64,000 nucleotides of DNA from Streptomyces globosus (GCF_003325375.1 NZ_CP030862.1:3785501-3849500), one strand, 5' to 3'. Counted from the first letter of the stretch, positions 27,289 to 35,099 are shown. A program made the numbers and translations. The notes: a model not told the origin generated them from the letters alone.

Positions 27289-27775
27289 GGAGCCAGATGG
27301 AGGCGTTGAGGACGGTCGCGAACGCCACCCACAGGGCGTACGGGACGAGGAGCAGCGCGGCCGGCCGGTAGGCCTTCGCGAAGACGGCGACCGTCGCGGC
27401 CACCGCCGCCAGGAGCAGGCAGATCTCGGCGAGCGCGAGCCCGTACCGGCCGGCGGTGAAGAACAGCGGCGTCCAGGCGAGGTTCAGCAGCAGTTGGAGG
27501 GACCACCACAGGAGCGCCGGGCGCCGCAGCTCGGGGCGGCCCCGGAGGACGACGAGCCAGGCGGCGACCGCGATGGTCGCGTAGAGGACGGTCCACACGG
27601 GCCCGAAAAGCCACGGGGGCGGTGCCCAGGCGGGCAGCCGCAGGGAGGCGTACACCTCGCGGGCGTCGCTGCCGGCGAGGGCGCCGACGGCGGCGACGGC
27701 GTACGTCGCGGCGAGCAGGACGAGCAGCAGCGGCAGGGGGCGCCTGGCGGCGGCGCGTGCTCCGGCGGTGTCCAT
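27278..27775 (-). CDS. TspO/MBR family membrane protein
   Basis: The 165-residue protein has five predicted transmembrane helices and the TspO signature: LRLPAWAPPPWLFGPVWTVL, then WSLQLLLNLAWTPLFFTAGR (the conserved W-x-x-Q-L-x-x-N-x-x-W helix) and a final PYALWVAFATVLNASIWLLN. TspO proteins bind porphyrins, heme precursors and cholesterol-like ligands. AGGAG lies eight bases upstream of the start. It follows GYD and P450 genes on the same strand with gaps of 90-100 bases, so the three may be co-expressed. Confidence 0.94.
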   Translation of the reverse strand: MDTAGARAAARRPLPLLLVLLAATYAVAAVGALAGSDAREVYASLRLPAWAPPPWLFGPVWTVLYATIAVAAWLVVLRGRPELRRPALLWWSLQLLLNLAWTPLFFTAGRYGLALAEICLLLAAVAATVAVFAKAYRPAALLLVPYALWVAFATVLNASIWLLNR

Positions 27776-27870
27776 GTCCGGCTCCTGTCCGTTCGGCGGC
27801 CCGGTACACCCCTTCCTTCCGCGTACGGCCGGCCGGCGGATGCACGGCTGCCCGCGGCGGCCGCCGGCGG

Positions 27871-28203
27871 TCACCCCTCGGCGCCGGGGGCCCTGTAGTC
27901 GATCTGCCCTGCTTTGCGCAGGGCGTCCAGGGTCTCGTCGACGGTCAGCAGGACGGTGGTCTCGAACGAGCTGAGCGCCCCTCCCCCGCTGATCGCCAGC
28001 GCCACCGCGGCCATGGAGACGTTGTCCGGGGCCTCCCACAGGCTGTAGCCGTCGTGCGTGCCGAAGGCGTACCAGAAGCCGTGGAGCTTCCCGCCGACGG
28101 ACTCGATGTACGAGCGGGCGGCCTGCGCGCGGTCCTCGGGGTGCCCGGTCAGCCTCGCCCATGTCTGCGGTGTGTAGCCGAACCTCGACAGGTAGAGCGG
28201 CAT
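27871..28203 (-). CDS. GYD domain protein
   Basis: The 110-residue protein begins MPLYLSRFGYTPQTWARLTG and contains GKLHGFWYAFGTHDGYSLWE, the G-x-x-D-G/x-Y core that names the GYD family, a dimeric alpha-beta barrel of about 100 residues. Function is unknown; related folds include Dabb and YciI-type proteins, which are small-molecule enzymes. It lies between P450 and TspO genes. Confidence 0.88.
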   Translation of the reverse strand: MPLYLSRFGYTPQTWARLTGHPEDRAQAARSYIESVGGKLHGFWYAFGTHDGYSLWEAPDNVSMAAVALAISGGGALSSFETTVLLTVDETLDALRKAGQIDYRAPGAEG

Positions 28204-28294
28204 TGCGTCCCTCCTCCGTTTCCCACCACGCTGCCCGCGCGGGGTGGGAATGCGTCGGATGCGGCCCGCGGGCCACCCGGACGGCCGGGCCGGT

Positions 28295-29539
28295 TCAGCC
28301 GAGGGGCGCCGGGTCGGCCTTCTCCCCCGGGGTGAAGGTGACGGGCAGGGCCTGGGGGCCGCGCAGTCCGCCGGGGCGCCAGGGGAGTTCGGCGCGGGGG
28401 ACGGCGAGGGCGAGGCCCGGGAGCCGGCGCAGGGCGGTGCCGATGGCGATCTGCCCCTCCAGCCTGGCGAGCGGTGCGCCCAGGCAGTAGTGGATGCCGT
28501 GCCCGAAGGCCAGGTGGGGGTTGTCCTTGCGGGTGATGTCGAGGAGTTCGGGATCGGGGAAGCGGGCCGGGTCGCGGTCGGCGATGGCCGAGGCGATCAG
28601 GACGGTCGCGCCGCGCGGGATCGCCACGCCTGCGATCTCGACGTCCTCGCGGGCGAAGCGGGCGATGCCGGGGCTGACCGGGCCGTCGTAGCGGAGGAGC
28701 TCCTCGACGGCGCCGGGCAGCAGGCCGGGGTCGGCGCGGAGCAGGTCCAGCTGGTCGGGGTGGTCGAGCAGGGTGGCGATGCCGCCGGCGATCAGGTTGA
28801 CGGTCGTGATGTAGCCGGCGGCGAGCAGCAGGAACACCATGGCGACGAGTTCGGGCTCCGTCAGCTGCCGGTCCTCGTCGCGGGCGGTGATGAGGGCGCT
28901 CAGCAGGTCGTCGAGGGGGTGTGCCCGCTTGGCCTGGATGAGGCCGGTCACGTAGCCGTGCATGTGCCGCCAGGCCTCCTCGACGGCGGCCGGGTCCGGC
29001 GGCTCCGCGCCCCGCATGACCATGCGGTCGGTCCAGTGCTGGAAGTCGTGGCGGTCGTCCACGGGTACGCCGAGCATCTCGCTGATCACGGTGACGGGCA
29101 GCGGCAGCGCGAAGTCGGCGACGAGGTCGGCGCGGCCGGTCGGGACGACGGCGTCGAGCAGGCCGTCGGTGAGAGCCTGGATGCGCGGCCGCATGGCGGC
29201 GACGCGGCGGGCGGTGAACGCCTTGGAGACCAGGCGGCGCAGCCGGGTGTGGTCGGGCGGGTCGCTGCGGAGCATGGTGCCGAGCAGGGACTCGCGCTCG
29301 GTGGCGGGCAGCTGCTGCTGGAGGCGGGTGTCGGCGGCGTCGCGGACGTCGCTGCTGAGGCGCGAGTCGCTCAGGGCCGCGAGTGCGTCCTCGTAGCGGG
29401 TGACGAGCCAGGCTTCGAGGCCGCCTGCGATGAGGGCGCGGCGGACCGGTCCCTCCTCGCGCAGCTGCCGGTACAGCGGGAACGGGTTCGCCACGAAGGC
29501 GGGGTCGGCATAGGGCAGCAGGACGGGCGGGTCACTCAC
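28295..29539 (-). CDS. Cytochrome P450
   Basis: The 414-residue soluble P450 has the ExxR motif (AVEELLRYDGP, K-helix), the heme loop FGHGIHYCLGAPLARLEGQI with the thiolate Cys, and an N-terminal PYADPAFVANPFPLYRQLR. In the I-helix the usual AGHETT/AGxDTT is AGYITT (FLLLAAGYITTVNLIAGG): the conserved acid is replaced by Ile while the Thr remains, which changes the proton relay. The start GTG has GGGAGG five bases upstream. No ferredoxin gene is adjacent. Typical CYP107-like substrates are secondary metabolites, but no biosynthetic cluster is here. Confidence 0.94.
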   Translation of the reverse strand: MSDPPVLLPYADPAFVANPFPLYRQLREEGPVRRALIAGGLEAWLVTRYEDALAALSDSRLSSDVRDAADTRLQQQLPATERESLLGTMLRSDPPDHTRLRRLVSKAFTARRVAAMRPRIQALTDGLLDAVVPTGRADLVADFALPLPVTVISEMLGVPVDDRHDFQHWTDRMVMRGAEPPDPAAVEEAWRHMHGYVTGLIQAKRAHPLDDLLSALITARDEDRQLTEPELVAMVFLLLAAGYITTVNLIAGGIATLLDHPDQLDLLRADPGLLPGAVEELLRYDGPVSPGIARFAREDVEIAGVAIPRGATVLIASAIADRDPARFPDPELLDITRKDNPHLAFGHGIHYCLGAPLARLEGQIAIGTALRRLPGLALAVPRAELPWRPGGLRGPQALPVTFTPGEKADPAPLG

Positions 29540-29711
29540 GATGCCTCCCGGGCGGTCGTCGTCCTCGCGTCGCACGCATCATGTCCTGTACACCATTCTG
29601 CTGGGACGCCGCCTTCCGGCCATTTCCGGATATTCCTTCGGCGGGAACCGCCGTGATCTTGTTGGTGTCCTCCCCCTGCGAGAGCGCATCGGAAGCGACA
29701 GGGAGATCCAC

Positions 29712-30635
29712 ATGACGACGACTCGGCGTACGGCCCTGGCCATCGGGGCGGGGGCCGCACTGGCCGCCGCCTTACCGGCGGGAACGGCGCACGCGACAGG
29801 CGCGCGCGGCGGTGCGGGTGCGGGGGCGGGTACGGGGGCGGTCGTGCCGGCGCTGCGCGCGCTGGAGCGCGAGTACGGGGCGCGCCTGGGCGTGTACGCC
29901 TGGGACACCGCCACCGGGCGGACGGCGGCGTACGGGGCCGACGCGCTGTTCCCGCAGTGTTCGCTGTTCAAGACCCTCGCGGCGGCCGCGGTGATGCGGC
30001 GGTTCGACCGGGACGGGGAGTACCTGGCCAAGCGGATCCACTACACGCAGGCGGACGTCACCCGGGCGGGCGGCGGCGAGATCACGCGGCGGGAGGAGAA
30101 CATCGCCGCGGGTCTGACGGTGGCCGAGCTGTGCTCCGCCGCCATCGCGCACAGCGACAACACGGCCGGGAACCTGCTGCTGGAGGAGCTGGGCGGGCCC
30201 ACCGCGATCACCTCCTTCTGCCGGTCCCTGGGCGACCCGGTGACGCGGCTGGACCGGTGGGAGCCGGAGCTGAACTCCGCCGAGCCCTGGGTGTCGACCG
30301 ACACCACCAGCCCCCGCGCGATCGCGCGGACGTACGCCCGCCTGGTGCTCGGCGACGCCCTCCGCCCGCGGCACCGGGAGCTGCTGACCGGCTGGCTGCT
30401 CGGGAACACCACCAGCAGGGACCGGCTCCGGGCCGGCCTGCCCGCGGACTGGGCCGTGGCGGACAAGACCGGGGCCGGGTCGTACGCCGTCAACAACAAC
30501 GTCGGCATCGCGTGGCCGCCCGGCCGGCCGCCGGTGGTGATCGCCGTCCTCAGCACCAAGCCGGAGGCGGCGGCGCAGCGGGAGGACTCCCTGGTGGCCC
30601 GGGCGGCCGGTCTGGCGGTCCGGAAGTCGGCCTGA
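29712..30635 (+). CDS. bla: Class A beta-lactamase
   Basis: The 307-residue secreted serine hydrolase has all class A motifs: S84-L-F-K87 (active-site S-x-x-K), S149-D-N, E185-P-E-L-N (the omega-loop general base) and K253-T-G. The leader MTTTRRTALAIGAGAALAAA contains twin arginines and could be a Tat signal; cleavage is likely near residue 30. Streptomycetes often carry such chromosomal penicillinases. It is transcribed away from the divergent P450 gene. Ribosome site GGGAG lies eight bases before ATG. Confidence 0.95.
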   Translation: MTTTRRTALAIGAGAALAAALPAGTAHATGARGGAGAGAGTGAVVPALRALEREYGARLGVYAWDTATGRTAAYGADALFPQCSLFKTLAAAAVMRRFDRDGEYLAKRIHYTQADVTRAGGGEITRREENIAAGLTVAELCSAAIAHSDNTAGNLLLEELGGPTAITSFCRSLGDPVTRLDRWEPELNSAEPWVSTDTTSPRAIARTYARLVLGDALRPRHRELLTGWLLGNTTSRDRLRAGLPADWAVADKTGAGSYAVNNNVGIAWPPGRPPVVIAVLSTKPEAAAQREDSLVARAAGLAVRKSA

Positions 30636-30790
30636 CGGGCCGGCCGCGCGGTCAGGCGGGGGCGGCGTCCGGGAGGAAGTACGGGGCCGCCCCCTCCGGC
30701 AGGGCGACGGACGGAGCGGAGAGTCCGGCGCGCCCGCCCGACGCGGAAGTCGGCCCGGGTGTTCCAGGGGGTGGTCCGGGGCGATGGCCG

Positions 30791-30997
30791 TCAGCCGGTG
30801 ATGCGGAGGTCGCCGAACAGCAGGAGGTGTTCGAGCACGTCCTCCATCGGGTCGTCGATCTGGCCGGTGTTGATCAGGGCGACGACGGGGGCGTTGTGGG
30901 AGTCGCGGTGGGTCTCGTCGGCGGCGGCCGGGCCGGCGGCGAGCGCGGTGAGGGCGGCGGTGAGGGCGGTCAGGGCAATAGTGATGATCTTCTTCAT
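30791..30997 (-). CDS. Small secreted acidic protein (68 residues)
   Basis: The leader MKKIITIALTALTAALTALA ends in AGPAAADE, a clean Sec signal with cleavage near residue 26. The mature part of about 42 residues is acidic, with NAPVVALINTGQIDDPMEDV then LEHLLLFGDLRITG; the N-T-G-Q-I-D-D-P-M-E-D-V motif looks conserved-type, though I cannot name the family. No Cys is present, and it is neither a chaplin nor a rodlin. The ribosome site is weak. Likely a surface or culture-fluid peptide of development or stress. Confidence 0.7.
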   Translation of the reverse strand: MKKIITIALTALTAALTALAAGPAAADETHRDSHNAPVVALINTGQIDDPMEDVLEHLLLFGDLRITG

Positions 30998-31079
30998 GTC
31001 CGGTCAACGAGCGCGCCGCGACCGGGGTGCGGCCTGTGCCCGGGCAGCAGGGGTACGGGCCCCGCCGCCCGGGGGCAGG

Positions 31080-31346
31080 TCAGGAGGGCGGCGGCGCCTC
31101 GCAGTCGCGTTCGGCGGTACGGCGCTTGCGCCGCCACGCCTCGAAGGCGATGAGGCCGCCCACCGTGAGGACGCCCACCTTGACAGCGATCTTCAGCGAG
31201 AGCCACCCGGTCACGAACGGCACCCGCCAGCCCGCCCGCCACAGGAGGGCGATCAGGCCGAGGCCGACGATGACGCCGGCGGCGACGCCCGCGGCGGTCT
31301 TGAGGGGTGTGGAGCCGTCGGACTTCTCCACCTTTCCATTTGTCAT
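31080..31346 (-). CDS. Small two-span membrane protein
   Basis: The 88-residue frame starts MTNGKVEKSDGSTPLKTAAG. It has two hydrophobic segments (AGVAAGVIVGLGLIALLWRA and SLKIAVKVGVLTVGGLIAFE) and a basic tail WRRKRRTAERD. GATAGC upstream of the ATG on the minus strand could be a -10 giving a very short leader. Start ATG 31346 was chosen because it begins the well-formed protein; earlier in-frame starts add an Arg-rich stretch. Function unknown. Confidence 0.65.
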   Translation of the reverse strand: MTNGKVEKSDGSTPLKTAAGVAAGVIVGLGLIALLWRAGWRVPFVTGWLSLKIAVKVGVLTVGGLIAFEAWRRKRRTAERDCEAPPPS

Positions 31347-31490
31347 GACCACAAAGCTATCGACGGCGGGCGGTGTTCTCGTACGACGAAGGGACCGTCT
31401 CGGCATCATCGAAAGTTGACGGTCCGGCATGAGCGCAGCGAGCGGAGTCTTTCCGCCGCAGCGGGCGCGGGGACGGCGGGCCCGTACGGC

Positions 31491-31706
31491 CTACACGGCC
31501 GCTCCCCTCTCCGGGAGTCCGACCCGCCGGACCGTGCCGGGCCGCGTCCGGGCGGAGGGGCTGCCGTACGGCGGCAGTGCGGGGACGGTGGGCGCCGTTC
31601 CGGGGGCTGCGGGGGTGCGCGTGGACGGGGCGCCGGGGGCGATGCGTACGGCTCCGGCGGCGAGGGCGGCCGCCAGGAGGGAGGCGGGGCGCAGGTGGAT
31701 GGTCAT
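31491..31706 (-). CDS. Small secreted Pro/Ala-rich protein
   Basis: The 71-residue frame starts MTIHLRPASLLAAALAAGAV, a short Sec-like leader, then a low-complexity Pro/Thr/Arg-rich mature part. A GGGAG site lies six bases before ATG. Evidence for coding is the ribosome site plus the leader; the mature part could be non-conserved. No family recognised. Confidence 0.5.
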   Translation of the reverse strand: MTIHLRPASLLAAALAAGAVRIAPGAPSTRTPAAPGTAPTVPALPPYGSPSARTRPGTVRRVGLPERGAAV

Positions 31707-31836
31707 GGTGTCTCCCGGGGTCGGCGGATCGGGCCGGCCGCGGTGTCCGGGGCGGCCGTGACTCCATTGAGCCGCGGGGCGGCGTGTCCGGCACGCCCCT
31801 GGAAGTCGGGACTTGACGCCGCTGCCGCGGTGTTCC

Positions 31837-32304
31837 TCAGCCGGAGGGCGGCAGCAGGGGGCCCAGCGGGCCGAGGTCGATGTTGAGGTCGGCAAGCGTG
31901 TAGCCGTGCTCGGTGCACAGCTCCGTCATCCGGTCGTGCAGGGCCATGAGGGTGGCGCCCAGCTCCTCCTCCTGCTCCTCGGAGAGCCCGCCCGCGTCGA
32001 CGCGGCGCAGCGCCTGGCGTTCGATGAGCTGGCGCAGGAGTTCGACGAGGGTCAGGACGAGCTTCACGAGGTCGTCGCCGGCAGTGTCGGGGCCGGTGCG
32101 CATGCGGTGGCCGGGGCCGGCGGCCCGGTCGGCGGCCGCCTCGGCGGGTGTGGCGGGCAGCAGCCGGAGCGCGTCCGCCATGGCGCTGCCCACCCGCCGG
32201 AGGTCGGGCTCCGGCGCGGCGGGCGCGGGCCCCTCCGGCCCGGTGGCGGGCGGCGCGGGCCGCGCGGGCGGGCGGAGCGGGGCGTCGGGGGTGTCAGGGG
32301 CCAT
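31837..32304 (-). CDS. gvpK: Gas vesicle protein GvpK
   Basis: The 155-residue protein has a variable Pro/Ala-rich N-terminus and then the GvpK domain: DDLVKLVLTLVELLRQLIER, QALRRVDAGGLSEEQEEELG, and MALHDRMTELCTEHGYTLAD followed by LNIDLGPLG. GvpK is a minor or assembly protein required for gas vesicle formation in actinobacterial clusters. Its ATG lies 11 bases inside the end of gvpS, so translation is probably coupled. It is the last gene of the minus-strand gvp run and appears intact. Confidence 0.93.
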   Translation of the reverse strand: MAPDTPDAPLRPPARPAPPATGPEGPAPAAPEPDLRRVGSAMADALRLLPATPAEAAADRAAGPGHRMRTGPDTAGDDLVKLVLTLVELLRQLIERQALRRVDAGGLSEEQEEELGATLMALHDRMTELCTEHGYTLADLNIDLGPLGPLLPPSG

Positions 32305-32517
32305 GGCGGGTGCCGTCCTCGTCCGGGCGGGGGGCCTCCGCGGTGGCGACGGAGCTGATGAGAGCCCGGAGGGAGATCCGGACGAGGTCGATGTCGGCGA
32401 TCGACAGGACGATGTCGCCCGTGATGACGACCCCGCCGGCGAGCAGCCGGTCGAGGAGGTCGACGAGGGCGACCTGCCGGTCGGGGAGGCGGCGGCGCGG
32501 CGGTCGGGGGCGTTCAC
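32294..32517 (-). pseudogene. gvpS: Gas vesicle protein gvpS (GvpA/J-family), apparent single-base frameshift
   Basis: A GvpA-like core is clear from about 32470 to 32294: DRQVALVDLLDRLLAGGVVI then TGDIVLSIADIDLVRISLRAL, ending ISSVATAEAPRPDEDG. No ATG, GTG or TTG start exists in that frame before an upstream stop. The expected start, GTG at 32517 overlapping the gvpL stop as GTGA, is in another frame, and GTG-to-stop is 224 bases, one short of a multiple of three. One missing base in the GC-rich stretch near 32500-32480 would restore an ordinary gvpS. It is either a real inactivating mutation or a sequencing error. Confidence 0.8.
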
Positions 32518-33371
32518 GGCGCGGCGGCGGTCGGCGGGGGCAGCGGTGCGGCGAAGGAGTACGGGGCCCAGGGGCCCGTCAGCTCCAGCCTGATCCCCGG
32601 GAGCCCGCGGACGGCGGTGTGCACGGCCTCCCGGAAGGCCTCCGCCTCGGCGTCGCGGACGAGGTAGGCGTCGTTGAGGACGTTCTCCTCGGCCCCGGAG
32701 GCGGTGAGCGGTCCGCTCTGGGCGGGGTGGCGCACGTGGTCGGCGGCGTGGGGGGCGGCGAGCGCGGCGATGCGCTCGGCGGCGGTACGAGCCTGGGCGT
32801 AGTGGTCGTCGCGGGCGTGCTGATGGGCGCGTCTGGCCTGGAGGTAGGCCCGTCCGGCGCCCGGCCGGGACGCGGAGGCGCCGGCCGCGGAGGGCCGGGG
32901 GGCGGCGCCTCCGGACGGGTCCGGTGCGGCGGCGGGGCGGACGTACAGCTTGACGCCGTACTCGGTGTGGCCGCTCAGCCGTGCCAGGCCGGTCGCGAGG
33001 GCCTGGCCGTGGCGGCGGAGGGCGGCCAGGGCACTGGCGCGGTCCGCGTACAGGGTGGCCAGGCGCAGGGGCAGGACGGTGGTGTGGGCGGCGAGTTCCT
33101 CGATGACGCGGTGGTGGGCGCGCGCGGTCTCCTCCAGCCAGTCCAGGTCCTCGAAGCGGGCCTTGAGGGCCGCCTCGTCCCACTCGGACCGGGGGACGTC
33201 GCTGACGGCGAACGCGGCGGCGGGCCCGCGGCCGGGGTCGGTGAGGGCGAGCAGGGTGACCGGGCTGCCGGCGACGCCGGTGAGGGCGGGCAGGAGGTGC
33301 TCCAGCGCCGGTGCGGGCGGGGTGGCGGCGTAGGCGTAGACGAGGGACGGGGCGGCGGAGGGCGTGTTCAC
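32514..33371 (-). CDS. gvpL: Gas vesicle protein GvpL/GvpF family
   Basis: The 285-residue protein has the GvpF/L N-terminal ferredoxin-like domain (SLVYAYAATPPAPALEHLLP), the RxxAHxxVIEELAAHTTVLPLRL motif near residue 95, an Ala/Gly-rich insert, and the closing GIRLELTGPWAPYSFA that is diagnostic of the family. GvpF/L proteins act as assembly factors that contact GvpA. The GTG start overlaps the gvpJ stop as GTGA. The frame is intact. Confidence 0.93.
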   Translation of the reverse strand: MNTPSAAPSLVYAYAATPPAPALEHLLPALTGVAGSPVTLLALTDPGRGPAAAFAVSDVPRSEWDEAALKARFEDLDWLEETARAHHRVIEELAAHTTVLPLRLATLYADRASALAALRRHGQALATGLARLSGHTEYGVKLYVRPAAAPDPSGGAAPRPSAAGASASRPGAGRAYLQARRAHQHARDDHYAQARTAAERIAALAAPHAADHVRHPAQSGPLTASGAEENVLNDAYLVRDAEAEAFREAVHTAVRGLPGIRLELTGPWAPYSFAAPLPPPTAAAP

Positions 33372-33772
33372 GGTGGGGGCCTGCGCTTCGTCGTGCGGCG
33401 TGCGGGGCGCTCCTCCTCGTCGGGGGCCGCCTCCGGCAGGTTGGTCTCCGGCAGGGCGGTGTCCGGCAGGGCCCGGTCCGGCGGCAGCGGGGTGCGGCGC
33501 ATCTCCTCCAGCTCGGCCCGCAGGCGGCGGTTCTCGGCGGCGAGGGCCTCCTCGCGTCCTCGGGAGGACAGCGCGGGGTCGTGCTCCCACCAGTCGATGC
33601 CCATCTCCTTGGCCTTGTCGACGGAGGCGATGAGGATGCGCAGCTTGATGGTGAGCAGCTCGATGTCGAGGAGGTTGATGCGGATGTCGCCGGCGATCAC
33701 GATGCCCTTGTCCAGGACCCGTTCGAGGATGTCGGCGAGGCTCGCCGAGGAACTCGGCGGGTAGCCGGCCAT
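33368..33772 (-). CDS. gvpJ: Gas vesicle protein GvpJ, N-terminus displaced by an apparent frameshift
   Basis: The GvpA-family core is intact: SLADILERVLDKGIVIAGDI, RINLLDIELLTIKLRILIAS, VDKAKEMGIDWWEHDPALS, followed by an acidic/Pro-rich tail. The ATG at 33772 has no ribosome site. A better start, GTG 33813 with GGAGG seven bases upstream, opens VTDPMARSFGSRPP in another frame; adding one G to the six-G run at 33773-33778 would join the two frames directly into MAGYPPSSS. So a one-base deletion is likely, in DNA or in the assembly. Protein could still be made weakly from 33772. Confidence 0.88.
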   Translation of the reverse strand: MAGYPPSSSASLADILERVLDKGIVIAGDIRINLLDIELLTIKLRILIASVDKAKEMGIDWWEHDPALSSRGREEALAAENRRLRAELEEMRRTPLPPDRALPDTALPETNLPEAAPDEEERPARRTTKRRPPP

Positions 33773-33837
33773 GGGGGGCGCGAGCCGAAGGAGCGGGCCA
33801 TGGGGTCGGTCACGTCGTCGCCTCCGTCGGGTCCCGG

Positions 33838-34086
33838 TCAGGGGTTGCGGTGGTGGAACTCTTCGATCTCCATCAGGCGGTCCAGCAGGAACCGCTCCTG
33901 GACCTCGAAGGTCTCCTCGTCGATCTCCCCGTCGGCGAGCCGCCGCTCCAGCAGCCTGAGCTCGGCCCAGACGGGCGCCGGGTCGTAGTACTCGGCCTCC
34001 GCCTTGTCGGCCACCCGCTGTGCCACCCACACCACCGCGCGGGCGGGTATCAGGGGCGCAGTGAACAGCTTTCCGAGCAGGCCCAT
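33838..34086 (-). CDS. gvpG: Gas vesicle protein GvpG
   Basis: The 82-residue protein begins MGLLGKLFTAPLIPARAVVW and continues through AEYYDPAPVWAELRLLERRL to EIDEETFEVQERFLLDRLME, the standard GvpG pattern: an N-terminal amphipathic segment and a C-terminal helical hairpin. GvpG works with GvpF and GvpL in assembly. GAGGAGG lies six bases upstream of the ATG, and it starts ten bases after gvpF ends. Intact. Confidence 0.93.
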   Translation of the reverse strand: MGLLGKLFTAPLIPARAVVWVAQRVADKAEAEYYDPAPVWAELRLLERRLADGEIDEETFEVQERFLLDRLMEIEEFHHRNP

Positions 34087-34096
34087 GGCTCCTCCT

Positions 34097-34819
34097 CTAC
34101 GCCGCGAAGCTGTACGGGGGCAGCGGGCCGGCCACCCTGATGTCCACTCCCGTCTCACCGTCCGCCACGAGGTCGGCGTGCGCGAGCTGGAGGGCACCCT
34201 CCCCGTCGGCGCCGCGGAGCACCAGCAGGGAGAGGTTGAGGAAGTCCTCGCCGGTGGGGGCGTGCACCGCGTGCTCGCGGGCCAGCGGTACCAGCGTCTC
34301 GATGATCCCGGCCGCCGCGTCGGCGTGCCGCTGCTGCACCTGGTCGGCGACGTACTGGCCGAGCTCCAGGGCCGGCCGGGGGTCGTCGGTGCCGGCGCGG
34401 ATCTGCTCGTTGAGGTGGCGGGCGGAGGGCGATTCCTCCAGGATGCGGCGGAGGACGTCCTCCTCGTCCCACGCGGCCTTGACGTTGTACTCGACGCATC
34501 CGCGGACGCGTTCCAGGGCGCCGAGGTAGAGGTCCGCCTGCTCGTTCAGCACCTGCCGTACGGCGTCGTCGTCAGGGGCGGTGTAGCCGAACTGCAGGGG
34601 CAGCGGCGTCCCGTCCGGCAGGAGGCGGTCCTGGGCCGCCTGGTGGGCGACCAGGTCGCGGCGGCGGGGGCTGACCTCCTCGCTCACGTCGCTGACCACG
34701 GCCTTGAGGTTGCCGGCCGACACGGCGCGCAGGGGCGCGGCGCCGGCTCCGACCCCGGTGAGCCCGTCGAGGCGGCAGGGGTGGTCGCCCAGGGTGACGG
34801 CGTAGACGTAGACGGGCAT
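34097..34819 (-). CDS. gvpF: Gas vesicle protein GvpF
   Basis: The 240-residue protein starts MPVYVYAVTLGDHPCRLDGL, has RRDLVAHQAAQDRLLPDGTP (the H-x-x-A-Q-D motif), VRGCVEYNVKAAWDEEDVLR in the middle and ends DIRVAGPLPPYSFAA, the P-P-Y-S-F ending shared by GvpF/L proteins. GvpF is thought to prevent premature GvpA aggregation during assembly. It lies directly downstream of the gvpA remnant, as in intact streptomycete clusters. Intact. Confidence 0.93.
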   Translation of the reverse strand: MPVYVYAVTLGDHPCRLDGLTGVGAGAAPLRAVSAGNLKAVVSDVSEEVSPRRRDLVAHQAAQDRLLPDGTPLPLQFGYTAPDDDAVRQVLNEQADLYLGALERVRGCVEYNVKAAWDEEDVLRRILEESPSARHLNEQIRAGTDDPRPALELGQYVADQVQQRHADAAAGIIETLVPLAREHAVHAPTGEDFLNLSLLVLRGADGEGALQLAHADLVADGETGVDIRVAGPLPPYSFAA

Positions 34820-34822
34820 GGG

Positions 34823-34945
34823 TCACTCCCTCTCGCGGCGGACCGGCCGCCGGGCGGGCCGCCGGCGGCGCGGGGCCTCCTCTTCCGCGTACTCCTCCTC
34901 GGCCTGCTCCTCGTCCGCGGCCTTGCCCTTGGCGCCGCGGGAGAG
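34823..34945 (-). pseudogene. 3' remnant of a gas vesicle gene, probably gvpA
   Basis: Immediately upstream of gvpF an open frame encodes only a tail, SLSRGAKGKAADEEQAEEEY then AEEEAPRRRRPARRPVRRER and a stop. There is no start codon: an in-frame TGA closes it at 34994. Position (directly before gvpF) and the acidic-then-Arg-rich composition fit the C-terminal tail of streptomycete GvpA. The GvpA core (the SLYDVLELVLDRGLVIDAF-like rib sequence) is absent. It could instead be the tail of the SRPBCC gene type, which ends similarly. Without gvpA no vesicle shell can form from this locus. Confidence 0.6.
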
Positions 34946-35099
34946 GGAGTCCGTGCACGGGGCGCCGCCGCCGGCGGGCGGGTTATGGCGCGGTCATGGC
35001 TCCCCTCGAACGTCGTATCCGTCGATGCACGGCCTCTCCCCCGGTCGGCGCTCGGCACACCTCCCGATGCGGACGCATAGGTGGATATCGGACGCCAGT

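Noticed and set aside
30636..30790. Possible minus-strand tail SVALPEGAAPYFLPDAAPA before a TGA
   Set aside because: No start codon or ribosome site could be found in this frame, so a gene cannot be supported.
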